Shown in pieces: positions 13,766 through 25,059 of a stretch of 64,000 nucleotides of DNA. The first letter of the stretch is position 1. Every line of letters starts with the position of its first letter. Under the pieces are notes generated by a model. The model did not search any database. It had not been told where the DNA came from and saw only the letters and a program-made list of their open reading frames with translations. The position numbers and the translations under genes were made by a program. Source of the stretch: Glycine soja (Eukaryota; Streptophyta; Magnoliopsida; Fabales; Fabaceae); assembly GCF_004193775.1 (NCBI RefSeq), contig NC_041002.1, positions 8,140,817 through 8,204,816 on the forward strand, given 5' to 3'.

Positions 13766-14196
13766 GTTGAAAGTATGGGCATTATTGTTATTGATGATCA
13801 TTAAGTGTAATTTATCTTATGTATTTTTAGTGACACTCTGAGCTCAATTATGATATGTTTCTGATTACCTGTTTTCTATGTTTGCATGCATGTTTGTGTT
13901 AAAGTAATGTTAACAGGTTTTGTCTTGAATGAAGACATTATGTTGGACCAATTATGTACTCCTAACTAATGGTCATATTAAGGAGAAGACTAATTTATAG
14001 TACATGAAAGGGACTATGTCGATTAGATGATGTACAACCACCATGAATCAAATTGGTTCCTATTCTTAATCATGAAATTATGATGTACCCAATGTACAAA
14101 ATAATTTAGTCATTTTTAATGTGCATTATGTTAGTTAATCTATTTATTTATTTAGTCCATAATGTTTATTAATGTCACATGAGCCAAGTGGGAGAA

Positions 14197-14287
14197 TGTA
14201 AGAATTAATGTCTCATGTGAGAGGCATGTGACTCATGTAGGGACTAATAAGTAAATAATTAACGATTAAGGGCTAAATTGTAATTGG
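14197..14287 (+). repeat. Truncated 3' LTR of copia element 1
   Basis: The first 91 bp of the LTR are present, preceded by a purine tract (AAGTGGGAGAA). Similarity to the 5' LTR stops abruptly after ATTGTAATTGG. The remaining 375 bp are missing. Confidence 0.9.
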
Positions 14288-14294
14288 ACTGGGT

Positions 14295-14564
14295 ATGTAT
14301 TTGCCTTTTTCATTTCGTTTTTCAATAATCTTCGCTATACTTTTTGTCTTGCAATTTTCACTCACCCAAGGATACATAAAGTCCAATCTAAATTATCTAA
14401 TTTCAATTTATCGCACATCGGGGGAAAAAGAAGAAGACTTTTCACTGAAGAATTCGATGAGAACGGGAACAAAAAGAGGAAGGTTTCTGCAGGAAGAAAA
14501 TAATGATGGTGAAACTTCTAGAGATGGAATTGTGAAGCAAGAAAATGTTACATTATTTTGTTGA
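14295..14564 (+). CDS. Small ORF with signal-peptide-like start, unknown
   Basis: This 89-residue frame begins 8 bp after the broken LTR. Residues 1-26 (MYLPFSFRFSIIFAILFVLQ onward) look like a secretory signal ending near TQG. The rest is charged and polar (GEKEEDFSLKNS, RTGTKRGRFLQEE), with a single Cys at the C-terminus. It could be a small secreted-peptide precursor whose 5' part was displaced to 2985-3252 by the copia insertion. The ATG sits in GGGTATGTAT, resembling GGATATGTAT just left of the 5' LTR. No family is recognised, and it may be a chance ORF. Confidence 0.35.
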   Translation: MYLPFSFRFSIIFAILFVLQFSLTQGYIKSNLNYLISIYRTSGEKEEDFSLKNSMRTGTKRGRFLQEENNDGETSRDGIVKQENVTLFC

Positions 14565-17099
14565 TGTTGGAATCTAGACTCATGAACATTGAACCTAAAG
14601 GATTAGTTTTCCAATATAGATGTTCTCACCAACCTTTTGTTATTTTTTCGTTATTTGTTTTTGAAAGCATTTTTGTCCAGTGTGGAGTACATGCTTCTTT
14701 AAAGTATTTTTATTTGGTTTGATTATTTTTTTGTATGGTTGGGTTAAGTATGGTAGGTACTTGATCTCATTATTGTATGATTTTTAGCATGTCCGTTCCC
14801 ATATTTTTCTTCCAATCTCACTTTTGCATATGCATAATTATATTTTGATTTACTATTTTTTCTGCATGCATAGAAACAAAAGGTTGAATTATGAAAAAGG
14901 AATCAATATTTGTGTTCACTCACTCTCCTATTGTTTCCCACTTTATTGTAAATTTAGTGTGTTTTTCATTTTGTGTTGCCTTTCTTTTTCCTCTAAATTA
15001 TCCTATTGATATGCACTTTTTAGCAGAATTTAAAATTTAAAATGTGTATAAAGTAGTAGTTATCTATAATAGATTTTTCCGATCTAATATAAACAAGTAT
15101 ATAGAGTTGCTTTCTTCTTATTCTTCTTTTTTTTATTAATTTTAAATTTTAAATTAAAGTTTTCTTTTATTGTTTCTTCTTATTCTAACTTTTCATTTCT
15201 CCCATGGAAATATCACCAACAGACATGGAAACTCATTCACAAAAATGATAAAGGTAAATGAATTCTCATTATTAGTTCCGAGGTTTGCATGAGAATAATT
15301 TTGTCTCTATTTCACATTAATTGTGTGTGAGTATCTTTATTATCTTTATCATTTTATTCTTGCCTTCTTAATTTTCAAACTAAAACTAACATATGTTAAT
15401 ATATAGTTTAATATATAAAAAGAGAAATTATTGTAAAATATCAAATTTAACTCTTACCCAAACAAACAAAAAATGTGTAGAGATAAACCTATATTAAGAA
15501 AGAAAAAACTTAATAAACGAAAAATAACACCGGAAAAAAAACTCACACATAAACATTCATCAAGTACAAAATAAATTATTCAATAAATTAATATACACAT
15601 CAATACATAATAACAACTATGATAGTAATATGTTGTAGTAATATAAAATTTAATTCTTTAAATTTTTTTTACATAGTTTTGTATTTTATATAATTAGTGT
15701 TAAAAATTATAGTATTTTGATTTGAACAAATTTTAACACGAAACACATAATACAAAAAATAGGAATGGAGACACATTGACGCGAACGTCTGTGTTTTTTA
15801 TAATAATAATAATGTAGTTATTAATAACATCATCTTTTTGAATTCACTAAAAATAGATAAATAGTTACTACAAAAGAAATAAGATAAAAACAATAACATA
15901 TAAAAAGTATGATTAAGATTTTTTATATACAAATAATCCTTATTATAATTATTTTATAAGATATAAAGTTTGAATCATATAATAATTCTTATAAATAAAT
16001 AGCATTATAAAGTAAAAGTAATGAAATTAAAGTCATAATAATAATAATAATAGATAAATCTAATTGCATGATCTGAATGATACAATTTATGACATGATGA
16101 GATTAACCAACTCAATATTTTAACAATATAACATAACTAAAAATTTTACCTTCAAAATAAATAAAATATCATTTAAAAATGATTAACAGGTAAATATATT
16201 TTTAGAAATTATAAAATTTAAATAAATTTTAAATTTTAAGATAAATAAATTTAAAAATATTTATTATAAACAGACAAAAATCAAGTACACATTAAAATAA
16301 TATCCACAATTACAAAAATTAATATATTTACATCGTTCTTTTATTTATACTTTTAATATAGGTATTGCATCATTATTTGAAGAAAGAATAAATCATAATA
16401 AATTTAAATAGACTTAATACACTTCTAAATATTTAATTGAAATTTAATAACTTTATCTATTCATATATATTTTAAATATGTGCCAAAAATAAATATCAAA
16501 ATATATAATTTAATATATATATATAATACTTCAATTTTAATTGGAGTGTGTTAACGACCTACACCAAAATATGTTAGACGATAAAACAATCACTTCTTTC
16601 ATTTCAATTCATTTATTTAGGGACAGTTTTGGAATTTAATCAAATTTATATAATTAAAAAAAATAACCAATATAAATTAGATTTCATGATTTAAAAGTAA
16701 GGTGAGTCTGTACCAAAAAGAAGTAGCGTGAGCAGTTGAGGGGGATACCTGAGTTTCTATTTTGATAATTAAAAATTAATTTTGACATTTTTATACATGT
16801 TTTTTATTTTACAAATTTAAATAAATGTTAATTTTGATATTAAGAAATAACATTAAATACTTTGTTATTACTCATGCACATTTTTTTAAAATATCAAACG
16901 AAAAAGAGAGAAAATATTAAGTTTTAAAAAAAACATATTTCACTATGCAAAAATAAATTTATTATAACTACTAATATGATTAAAATCCTTAAATTATAAG
17001 GTAAATGCCTTTTTTTTACTACATTATTTCAATCTTCTATTCTACATTGCATTTTTAAAAAAAAATGAACATTAATACCTGGTTCTCCAATTATAATTC
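14565..17099. other. AT-rich intergenic stretch
   Basis: Long T runs and TAA-like triplets but no credible gene, RNA gene or clear repeat boundaries. Short ORFs (for example 14824-15009) have low-complexity composition and no recognisable motif. Confidence 0.55.
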
Positions 17100-17765
17100 A
17101 TGTTTCTCCATTGTAACCTAATATAAATATAAATAGTGATTACGGTAGCTTTTGGGTTTTGCACCATTTCCTTTTTAATAAAAACCTTTCATGCTAGATT
17201 TTTGTACTATCTCTCATGGTGCCTCCTTTTCTCTCTTTCATTAGCACACAATTTTAACCTTAGCAAAATCTTAGGTACAAGTAAATATTTTTCTGATGAA
17301 TTTGATTTTTTTTTTTGTGTTATCTATCCCATTTTCTTCCCTTTTTCCTTTTTTTTAATTGTGTTTGTAAAAAAATATTGCATTACTTCCAATTTAGGTG
17401 AATTTCTTTTCTTTCCATTTCCATGGTTAGGTTTGGTTTATATTTTGTAAATGAGTTTAATTCGTGTTCTATATACATTAATCTGTGTTTTTTTATTATT
17501 GATTTCATCTACGTTTTCATCATGTTTTTTAAAATCTCATACAATATTTTCTATTTCATATATATAGTAAAATTGCTTATATTTTTTATACAATCTCACT
17601 CCATTTTAAAAGCATTATCATCTTTATTCAGTAGGGTGATGTTTTTTGTTGGAGGAAGGATTCAGGTAGAGAATTGCATACTAACACTTATTTTTAGTTA
17701 CATGCAGACTTCTAATGCAAAATTGAATTTTTTTTATCATATGTTTGGGACATGTGAAGCATAAT
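17100..17765 (+). other. Possible remnant of a small spliced gene (copy C)
   Basis: A TATA-like block (AATATAAATATAAATA at about 17121) is followed by pyrimidine-rich sequence. An intron-like region (17440-17610) is similar to 1225-1330. An exon-like block at about 17630-17665 has a TTCAG acceptor, an ATG and a CAG|gtagag donor. Open frames over this area (17136-17450, 17423-17764) are Phe/Ile/Leu-rich and not convincing proteins. It is best read as a diverged copy of the segment at 930-1425. Confidence 0.25.
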
Positions 17766-18170
17766 TGAAGAATTACATATTTATTTCAACAATTTATATA
17801 TATTTACAACTCTTTGTAACAATAATTATTATGGATTTTCTGATGGATTTGTCCGTCGAAAATTTTTCATGGATTATTTTCGACAAAAAATCCTTTAGAA
17901 ATTTAATTTCATAAATAATTTATTATTTTAATTGTTTTTATTTTTTATCATTTATGATATACAATTTAGCAATTATGTTATGAATTTTATTATTTACCGT
18001 AAAATTTTGAATTTAATCCATACTTATAATTAAGAAATAGTAAAATTAATAAATCTAAAACATAGACAAATAAATCATGAAGTTAAATTGAAAACAAATG
18101 TAAAAGATAAGCAATGCAAGACTTCAATGTCGATTGTCAATAGTAATGTTGTGTTACTTAGTCACTAATC
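17766..18170. other. AT-rich intergenic stretch
   Basis: No gene seen. A short inverted motif (GGATTTTCTGATGGATTTGTC with a partial reverse match, about 17830-17890) suggests the edge of a small element, but its limits are not clear. Confidence 0.4.
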
Positions 18171-18229
18171 AAAGTAGTCATCAGGAGAGTGTCTCTGTTG
18201 GTCATCATGTTCGTGCTGGTCATCTACTG

Positions 18230-18645
18230 CTAGTCATATGCCTGGTGTTGGTGTTGGTCCTGCTGTTGGTCTTGGTGTTGGTGCTGGTGAGGTTGTTGTT
18301 GATGATGAATAATGTTCCGCGCTTCAGAAGGTAAGAACTGAAGGATAACTGACTGAAAAACACACATTTCATCCTTTGATTGACGCATCTCCTCTCTCAG
18401 TCGGTTAATCTCTGAAGCATCTTCAGCACGACTGAAAGATCCTTGCGTATGCCACATGAAGATGTCATTTCCACATTTGTAAGTATGAGCAGGATCTCCA
18501 GTACCATAAAGGCATCCTTTACGCTTTGGTCCCGTAACTACAATCTAAGATCGACTCCTAAATCTTTGTTCTTCAGCAGGGTCTAAAGGAGTGAGTTGTG
18601 ATTCACCAACACTTGCACTATCATACCTAACTTTAAATAGTCTAG
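18230..18645 (-). pseudogene. Transposase-like fragment (plant CACTA-type accessory ORF)
   Basis: Read on the minus strand, the frame runs from about 18645 (FKVRYDSASVGESQLTPLDP) through GPKRKGCLYGTGDPAHTYKC and a coiled-coil segment (EINRLREEMRQSKDEM) to a Gln/His-rich tail (18230-18290). One in-frame TAG interrupts it near 18548. The pattern resembles the C-terminal part of the transposase-associated proteins of plant CACTA elements, by recall of that family. Both ends are missing and no terminal repeats are visible, so it is a dead fragment. Confidence 0.55.
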
Positions 18646-18732
18646 CCTCAATATACTAATTACAATTTATTTGAGTAAGTTTCTGAAGTACGAGAAGTCA
18701 ATATGTCCTCCTTCAAGATTTGTTATTTTTTA

Positions 18733-18737
<5 letters not shown>

Positions 18738-18826
<89 letters not shown>
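18738..18826. repeat. (AT)n microsatellite
   Basis: About 89 bp of alternating AT beside the transposase fragment. Confidence 0.95.
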
Positions 18827-18830
<4 letters not shown>

Positions 18831-20099
18831 ATAGTTTTACATTATAAATATGTTACTGAATTTTTATGTCTATAAGAAATAAATATGAGATTATGTATAA
18901 AGATGACAATGGGTGAAACAGACACAGACGTAACTTATAATTACTTTTTATCCTCCTCGTCAGATAAGTAAGCGTTAGGTGTTCGTTTGTTATCTATACG
19001 ATACCCGTTAAGTGAATACTTGTCGATCTTTTTAATGTTTGGGAATATCTGCCAATACCCACGGTTATTTTTGTATAAATAAAATAGTTTTAAAATATTT
19101 TAGCAAACATTTTTATTGTAATTTTTATTTATTTTTAATATTTTCTTGAAAAAATAATTTTAATTATTACAACTAAAGTTATTCAAATATTCTACAATCT
19201 ATACAATTAAAATGCCCATGAATAATTCTAAATAAATAAATTTGATGAACTACAAACAAAATTATCTAAAAATTCCTCTATAAAATATAAACTCAAATAA
19301 AAATACACTAAAATATAAGTCCAAATAAAATTCTACTTAAAAATATAAGTGCAAATAAAAAATATTTATAAATAATATTTACGTATTTAAGCATAGTATA
19401 TTAAATTGATAATTATATTACTCGATTGATATTTTGATTTATTATAATAAGAATTTTAAAAGTTATGACAATTCAGAATTTAAGATACATGTTCAATTAG
19501 AATAAATATTGATTGTATATTCCAATTAAATTTTTTATGGATAATTTTTGTTTGAATGTAAATAAAACTACTGAAAAATAGGAGGGAGAGACTGAGAGAG
19601 ATCATACGAACAATAAATATAATGGTAAAAAAATTATTTGATTGAATTAAGTTTAAATTATTAAAGTGATAGTTAATATAATTTATTATAATAAATTTTG
19701 ATTGTAAAAAAATTATAATAAATTTTGAAATTAAATATAATCAATGCATCAATTGATTATCAATCAAACACTAATTTATTAGTATTATTTTTTCATATAA
19801 ATCAATATATTTTCATATAACATGATTATCAATTCTTCATACTATTGCAATGTATTAATAATTCTTCTATATATATTTTTCATATATATCAATTCGTAAA
19901 ATATAAATTGATCAAACTAATTTATGTATAATATTTAATTGATAATTAACTTATTAGTTATTAATTTATTATATTAAATTATTAACATCAATCTATTAAT
20001 TAATTAATTTAGTAACATGAATTTATTATATTAATTGCATTTAATTTACTAACATGAATTTATTAGTAATTGCATTTAATTGTTAGTTATATTTGCTTA
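18827..20099. other. AT-rich intergenic stretch
   Basis: No gene. 18893-19080 has a less AT-rich block (for example ATACCCGTTAAGTGAATACT) of the kind found in dispersed plant repeats, but no ends could be assigned. Confidence 0.5.
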
Positions 20100-20700
20100 G
20101 CCACAAACTATTGCTTAGCCAAATTTCTCTCGACTTTTTTTCTTCCTAAAATTTGGCTTAGCCGCTAAAATTTGTTTAAAGCAACTCATGAATCCAAGTT
20201 TTCAACACCATTAATGGCTATCCAACCTTCCAAACTCATAATAAACACACAAATAATCATCCCTAATGCTTCCTAACACTAAACCCCAACATAAAAACTC
20301 CTTATCTAAGCAAAATAACTCAAAATCATCATCCTCCCTAAACCCCATGCATAGTGTGCAAAAATGAAAAAAGAAAGGATCAAGGAAAACTATCAATGAA
20401 ATACTTGAGGGAAAGGGAAAACACTCACATCTGGGAACAAGTGAAAATGAGCTCTAGGCTTTGGGCCTCCATATCTTTGTTCCTTATCCTTCTTCCTCTT
20501 CTCTTTCTCTACTTCTCTTCTTTTCCTCTCTCTAACACTTCTTCTTTCTTTCTTTTTTTTTCTTTCTCCCTCTTAAATAACATGTGTGTGCGTGGACTTT
20601 TGCGGGCCTTGGTCTACCTTGGGCCTCAACTCCTGATTTAGGTCTTATTATCTTATTCTCATCAATTCCTAATATGAGACAACTATCAGTAACAATGTTA
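20100..20700 (-). repeat. Probable LTR fragment, minus orientation
   Basis: On the minus strand a TTATTTAAGAG TATA-like motif (about 20567-20577) is followed by a long GA-rich leader and an ATG-containing block. At the other end GGCTAAGC-type motifs recur (20095-20170). This recalls plant Ty3/gypsy LTR and leader sequence. Open frames 20211-20396 (minus) and 20354-20641 (plus) have no recognisable domain. No boundaries or target duplication found. Confidence 0.3.
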
Positions 20701-20824
20701 GAGGTTTTTCTTTTACCATTAAATATAAAGACTATCTCATAAAAGTATCTATTTTATATATTACTAATATCCATAAATAAGGATGTTACAACATGTTCAA
20801 TTGAGTTAATTAGCTACTGATTTG

Positions 20825-22795
20825 TGTAACGTCCTGAAATTTTGCTAACTATAAATCGATGTTTAATTGTATTTATCGTGTTATATAATTATATGATTGA
20901 CTTGAATGAGTTGAGGTATGGTGTGAATTAGTCATGTGTGATTTTCTTGATGTGGATGTTGAGTTATGTGGAGTTTTATTGACCTAAGTTGAAATTATGA
21001 GATTTTAAATTTTACCTAAACCTATTTCGGTAAAATCGTGATCCTAGATTCTTTAATTGTTGGATCGTCTTCATATTTTGTCTATAAGTTCCTAAGACAT
21101 GTCCCCATGGTTTGATCATTGGGATTTTCAAAATAACTAATTTTGACCTCTCGCTTAGCGCCTTGTTGCATGCTAGTTTTCAAGAAAAATAATGTTTTCT
21201 ACTAATGGGGTGTGATAGGTCCGTTATTGATAAATGACATTATTGTTTTTATTAGACTTGTGTTGTCTGAAGACCTGGGGAATGTGAATCTCAAGCATGA
21301 ACTATATATGTATGTGTGTGCAAAATGTGATGTACTGATGATATTGTTATTGATGATATTAATTGGTATAAGGTGTCGTTGATGTTTATGATAATGTTGA
21401 TAGAGAATGATGTTGTTATTGAAGATGATATTGATAATAATTGATATGAAACGATGTTGGTGTTTATGATAATATTAATATGAGATGATGTTGTTATTGA
21501 TGATTATGTTGATATGAGATGATGTTGTTGTTGTTGATAATGTCATTGAGATGAGATGATGTTGATGTTGAGAATGACATTGGGATGATATGATATTGAT
21601 GTTGAGAATGACATTGAGATGAGATGATGTTGATGTTGATAATGACATTGAGATGAGATGTTATTGATGTTGAAAATGTCATTGTGATGATGTGTGATGT
21701 GTATGTACATGGGGGTGCAGTGACCATGATGGATATCTCTGGTGGGGGAAATAGGGTGGTTAAAGAGTTTTTAAGCATCTCTAGAGGGGAAAATAGGGTG
21801 GTTAATGAGTTTTAAGCATCTCTGAATGGGGATGACTTAGAATATTTAATTATCTACGATCAATGCATTGATGGTGCCCATGTTTCATACTTCATATTGC
21901 ATGGAAATAGTATAAATTTTGTCAGTAAGTACTTGTAGTTTTTCATGAGGAGAAATACTTGTACTTTGGGGCATGTCACTCGGTTTGGAACTCCCTTGAG
22001 ACTCAGACTGATCACCATTAGGGGGGGGGGAAGGGGAGTTGCCTGTGTACAACAGGATGAGCTCGACACTTGATGCCTAATTTTTCAAAGTGAGAGTGTC
22101 GTGTGGACATGTTTAGGCTATTTTCTGACGAATGGTACCACATTGCATTTTAGAGCTGAAGTCAGGTGCATGCGTCATACTGAGCATGATTGATTGAAAT
22201 TATGGACAGATGATGACTACTTGTTGAGTGTATGTTGGACTAATGGATGTTTGTGTATGATTATGGTATTTGTTAATGTTTTCTTGCTAATCATGGTTAT
22301 TTGATTTTTGTGTTAATTTCTTTTATAATAAACTCACCCTTGCAATTTTTGTACCGTGTGGTTGGTACCTGTGATGATCACGGACCTTTGTTCGTGGGAG
22401 CAGATGGACAACAGTAGAGTACACGAAGTGAGATTCTTTTGTGGAGTCGCTAAGCCAACGTGATGACGTTGGGATTATTTTGGGAGAGAGTTGTGTTTTG
22501 TTAATTAACTCATCTGTAACTGATTCTATAATTCTTTCTTTTTTTTAATTGAGGATGTAAATCACATATTTAATTATATGTATGAACTAATTTACTTTGT
22601 GTTATGTGAATGATGTATACTGAGTTTATATATATATATATTCATTTAAATAATTGTGCGTTGTTCGGTGAATGTACATTGCGGAAAAAATTTACTCTTA
22701 TTTTTTATAAGCAAATTAACGGAGTTTTCATTTAAAAAATTGAAATTTTCCTGGTTTAGAGTGGTGATATCGTAACGACGAGGTGGGTCATTACA
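20825..22795 (+). mobile_element. Probable solo LTR (about 1.97 kb)
   Basis: The segment starts TGTAACGTCC and ends GGTCATTACA, giving TG...CA ends with extended TGTAA/TTACA complementarity. The flanking five bases are ATTTG and AGTTG, a possible target duplication with one mismatch. No gag-pol is present. Inside lie a GCTTAGCGCC motif and a GATGTTG-type minisatellite. The length fits long LTRs of plant gypsy elements, although the family is inferred. Confidence 0.5.
21330..21690 (+). repeat. GATGTTGAT/GACATTGAGATGAGAT minisatellite
   Basis: Degenerate tandem units of about 36-50 bp, containing GATGTTGATGTTGA and GACATTGAGATGAGATGA, repeat at least five times. A second short duplication (AATAGGGTGGTTAA...TTTTAAGCATCTCT) lies at 21745-21825. 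Confidence 0.8.
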
Positions 22796-23469
22796 AGTTG
22801 CAGGCATTACAAGTTAGGAATTGAACCATCTTATCGACAAACCTTAAAACTCATAATGTTCGCTTGAGAATCTCTCACAACTTGGCACAGCAAAATGAAG
22901 TAATGAAATCAAGTGTACCTATGAAGTTCTTAGAGCTATCATGACGGTTGGTGGTGTTGCCATCAAGGGAGAAAGAGAAAGATCGCTAGAGAGTGACCAA
23001 CGAGAGTGAGAGTGATGCAGCGGGAGAGAAAATGAGTGACGAAAAACCACAGAGGTGAGAGACGAAAAAATTAAGTCTGTTAGAAAATGAATGCTCTTGT
23101 TTTTAAAAAAAAATACAAAAGACCAATGCAACATCGGTTTCAAAAATGCTATAGTATTGTGTTAACTCTGTCGAATACTAATATATTTTAAAAAAATGTT
23201 ACAATAACTTGTTAACTTAATCTATAGTAATATTTTTAACAAATATAAAGGAGCAAATGCTGCTAAAGACATTAAATGAAGAAATGACCTATTCTCTTTT
23301 CCATGTCTCTTACCTTTGTATCGCTAACTTGAGCATTAGAGCATCTTTCGTAGGTAGCATCACCATGCATAGAGGAAACATGAAGGGATACATAAAAGCA
23401 ATGTCTTATAACAAGGGTTCGTCCTATTTTGATAAGAACAAGAATGTTACAAACAAAAGTCCATATTGA
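22796..23469. other. Intergenic stretch between solo LTR and CACTA-like element
   Basis: No supported gene. A GA-rich block (22960-23060) and two overlapping opposite-strand ORFs at 23257-23472 lack any recognisable domain. Confidence 0.45.
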
Positions 23470-23733
23470 CACTACTACAAAACTTGTTTACTACGATGCG
23501 CCAATAACATCAGTTGGTAGAACCCGTCCTTGAAGATAATGGGATGGCAGTATCGTAATTAAGTTGTAAGTTTAAGGACGATTATTAAAAAGACTGTCGT
23601 AGTTAAACTCTGTATAAAGACAGTTTTACCCAACTGTCTTTGAATGGTTATATTTTTCTCGTTTTTTCTCTCTCTCTCTTATCTTATCGGGCAGCACATA
23701 CCCTTTATCTTTATTTCTTTCTCTTATTCTCGC

Positions 23734-23744
<11 letters not shown>

Positions 23745-23778
<34 letters not shown>
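23745..23778 (+). repeat. (CT)n microsatellite
   Basis: Long TC dinucleotide tract within a wider pyrimidine-rich block (23665-23805). It replaces the downstream part of the captured TTM3 frame on the minus strand. Confidence 0.9.
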
Positions 23779-23781
<3 letters not shown>

Positions 23782-23811
23782 TTTCTCTCTTTCTTTCTCT
23801 CTGGCAGAGGA

Positions 23812-24065
23812 CGGCATGGGTCCTCCTCCATGCAGCTCACGCCGTCCACCAACACCACCCGAGCCTTCAACGAAGCGACGCAGTGCTCGTCGTCGCCGTA
23901 GAAGCAGAGGCAGAGGAAGACGCAGCGCACAGAGAGCTCGAAGGCGGCACCATCGAAGAAGAGGTTCTGCTAGCGGTGGGTGATGATGTGAAAGGGTGAG
24001 AGTAGAGTGGTGACGTGGTGATAGGCATTGGCGTCAGTGATACGCAACTTGACTTCGACCTCCAT
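23812..24065 (-). pseudogene. TTM3: Triphosphate tunnel metalloenzyme 3-like fragment (CYTH domain)
   Basis: The minus-strand ATG at 24063-24065 opens MEVEVKLRITDANAYHHVTT, matching the CYTH/TTM N-terminal signature E-x-E-x-K of enzymes that hydrolyse short polyphosphate chains. A TAG follows after residue 32 (ITHR*). The same phase continues with QNLFFDGAAFELSVRC, VASLKARVVLVDGVS and EEDP before running into the GA repeat. About 85 of roughly 200 residues survive, so it cannot form the beta-barrel. It lies 34 bp downstream of the CDC26-like stop, the two-cistron order known for plant CDC26-TTM3. Start and identity are confident; function is lost. Confidence 0.85.
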
Positions 24066-24099
24066 TGGGGAAGAGACGAGGGAGAGTGCAGTTAGGATT

Positions 24100-24291
24100 T
24101 TACGAGGAGAGACCAATGCGATGGGCCTTGGAAGAGGGATCTTCGCCATCGCGATCCAGCTGACGGAGGAGAGCAGCGGTGCCAGCGGGGGCGGTGGTGG
24201 TGGTGGCGGAGGCATTGCAGCGGCGAGCTTCCTCGAGTTCTTCTTTGTCTTCAATCTTGACTTTGATTTCAATTGGCTTTCTTCTCAGCAT
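24100..24291 (-). CDS. CDC26: CDC26/APC12-like protein, intact frame inside captured fragment
   Basis: A 63-residue minus-strand frame starts MLRRKP, the diagnostic N-terminus of CDC26. In the anaphase-promoting complex this peptide packs into the TPR groove of APC6 and stabilises it. An acidic helix (KIEDKEELEEARR), an Ala/Thr linker and a C-terminal SSKAHRIGL-like block follow. Length equals that of plant CDC26 (about 65 residues) and no stop interrupts it. The TTM3-like start follows 34 bp after its TAA. Because the partner is truncated and the pair sits in a transposon with other gene scraps, this is probably a captured copy rather than the functional locus. Whether it is expressed cannot be told. 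Confidence 0.8.
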   Translation of the reverse strand: MLRRKPIEIKVKIEDKEELEEARRCNASATTTTAPAGTAALLRQLDRDGEDPSSKAHRIGLSS

Positions 24292-25059
24292 TTTGTAACT
24301 ATGATGCTCATTTCTCTTTCTACGCCAATTTCGATTTTGGATTTGGTTGGAGAGTCAGTGGTCTATTGTATGATTAGTAAATTTATTATTCGAATCAAAC
24401 TGAACTAAACCCGAATCATAGTTTATTGGTTTTATACCAAAAATGCTTATACCGTGGTTCATATCAGATTTGCTAAAGACTAGTGTTTACTATGCAATAA
24501 CCATATAGCAAGAGGTTTCAAACTAACCCAATATTTGTTCATTTCGCCTGTTACATGCTAGTGATTGCCATATATCTTTTAGTTGATCCTTTTTCATTAT
24601 GTTTTGGTTTCATGCAGTGTTGGTTGTTCAATCTACATTAAACGTTACTATAATGCTAGAATTAATCAGTTTGTTATCAGTTATCAGATGACAGGACTTC
24701 ATTAAATTATGGAAGGATTTCATTAGAAGACTTGCATGCAAGGCTGCGCTACGGTATGTGTTTTCTCCTTGTTTTTCTTTGAATCCAACCATAGTATTTA
24801 TTGTTTGTTGTTTGATATTTTTCTTCTTGTTTTTTTGTCACTAATTTACAATGGAAAGTAATGTTATCACTTGTTGCTTTTTCAGAAATTTTTTATTGTA
24901 CTATCTTTCCGCGTCCTTAATTTTGATCTCTAGTTTGTCTTGTTTTGTTTTAATAAAGAACTATACTTCCTTTTGGTTCTCTTCTCTGATTATGCATTGC
25001 ATTGAACAGCCAGAAGCTTCAGCCTTTTCATCTGTTTTAATTTTGTGTTTGTTGTGCAG
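24292..25059. other. CACTA-like element interior, unassigned
   Basis: No gene recognised. A possible exon ends at about 24752 before gtatgtg, but its translation matches nothing known to me. ORF 24851-25108 overlaps intron sequence of the next captured gene. Confidence 0.35.

Larger units (their letters stand above)
3253..14287 (+). mobile_element. Ty1/copia retrotransposon, degenerate, split by a LINE
   Basis: The element has a 466-467 bp 5' LTR, a tRNA-Met-type primer site, and gag, protease, integrase, reverse transcriptase and RNase H remnants in copia order. A purine tract (about 14186-14196) is followed by a 3' LTR start at 14197 that repeats the 5' LTR start. The 3' LTR is cut after 91 bp, so no target duplication remains. 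The two copies differ at two sites in that 91 bp. A LINE occupies 7234-12413; without it the element is about 5.85 kb. Many stops and frame breaks make it non-coding. Confidence 0.9.

Noticed and set aside
17136..17764. Two hydrophobic plus-strand frames resembling membrane proteins
   Set aside because: Composition follows from T-rich DNA, codon use is not coding-like, and intron-like signals cross them.
20354..20641. 95-codon frame with a Leu/Ser-rich hydrophobic segment
   Set aside because: It overlaps a CT-rich block that fits a minus-strand LTR leader better than a protein gene.
23640..23999. 119-codon plus-strand frame and overlapping plus and minus frames
   Set aside because: They run through the CT repeat and antisense to the TTM3-like remnant, with no domain content.
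24028..24408. 126-codon plus-strand frame with a poly-Gly run
   Set aside because: It is antisense to the CDC26/TTM3-like frames, whose family signatures are clear.
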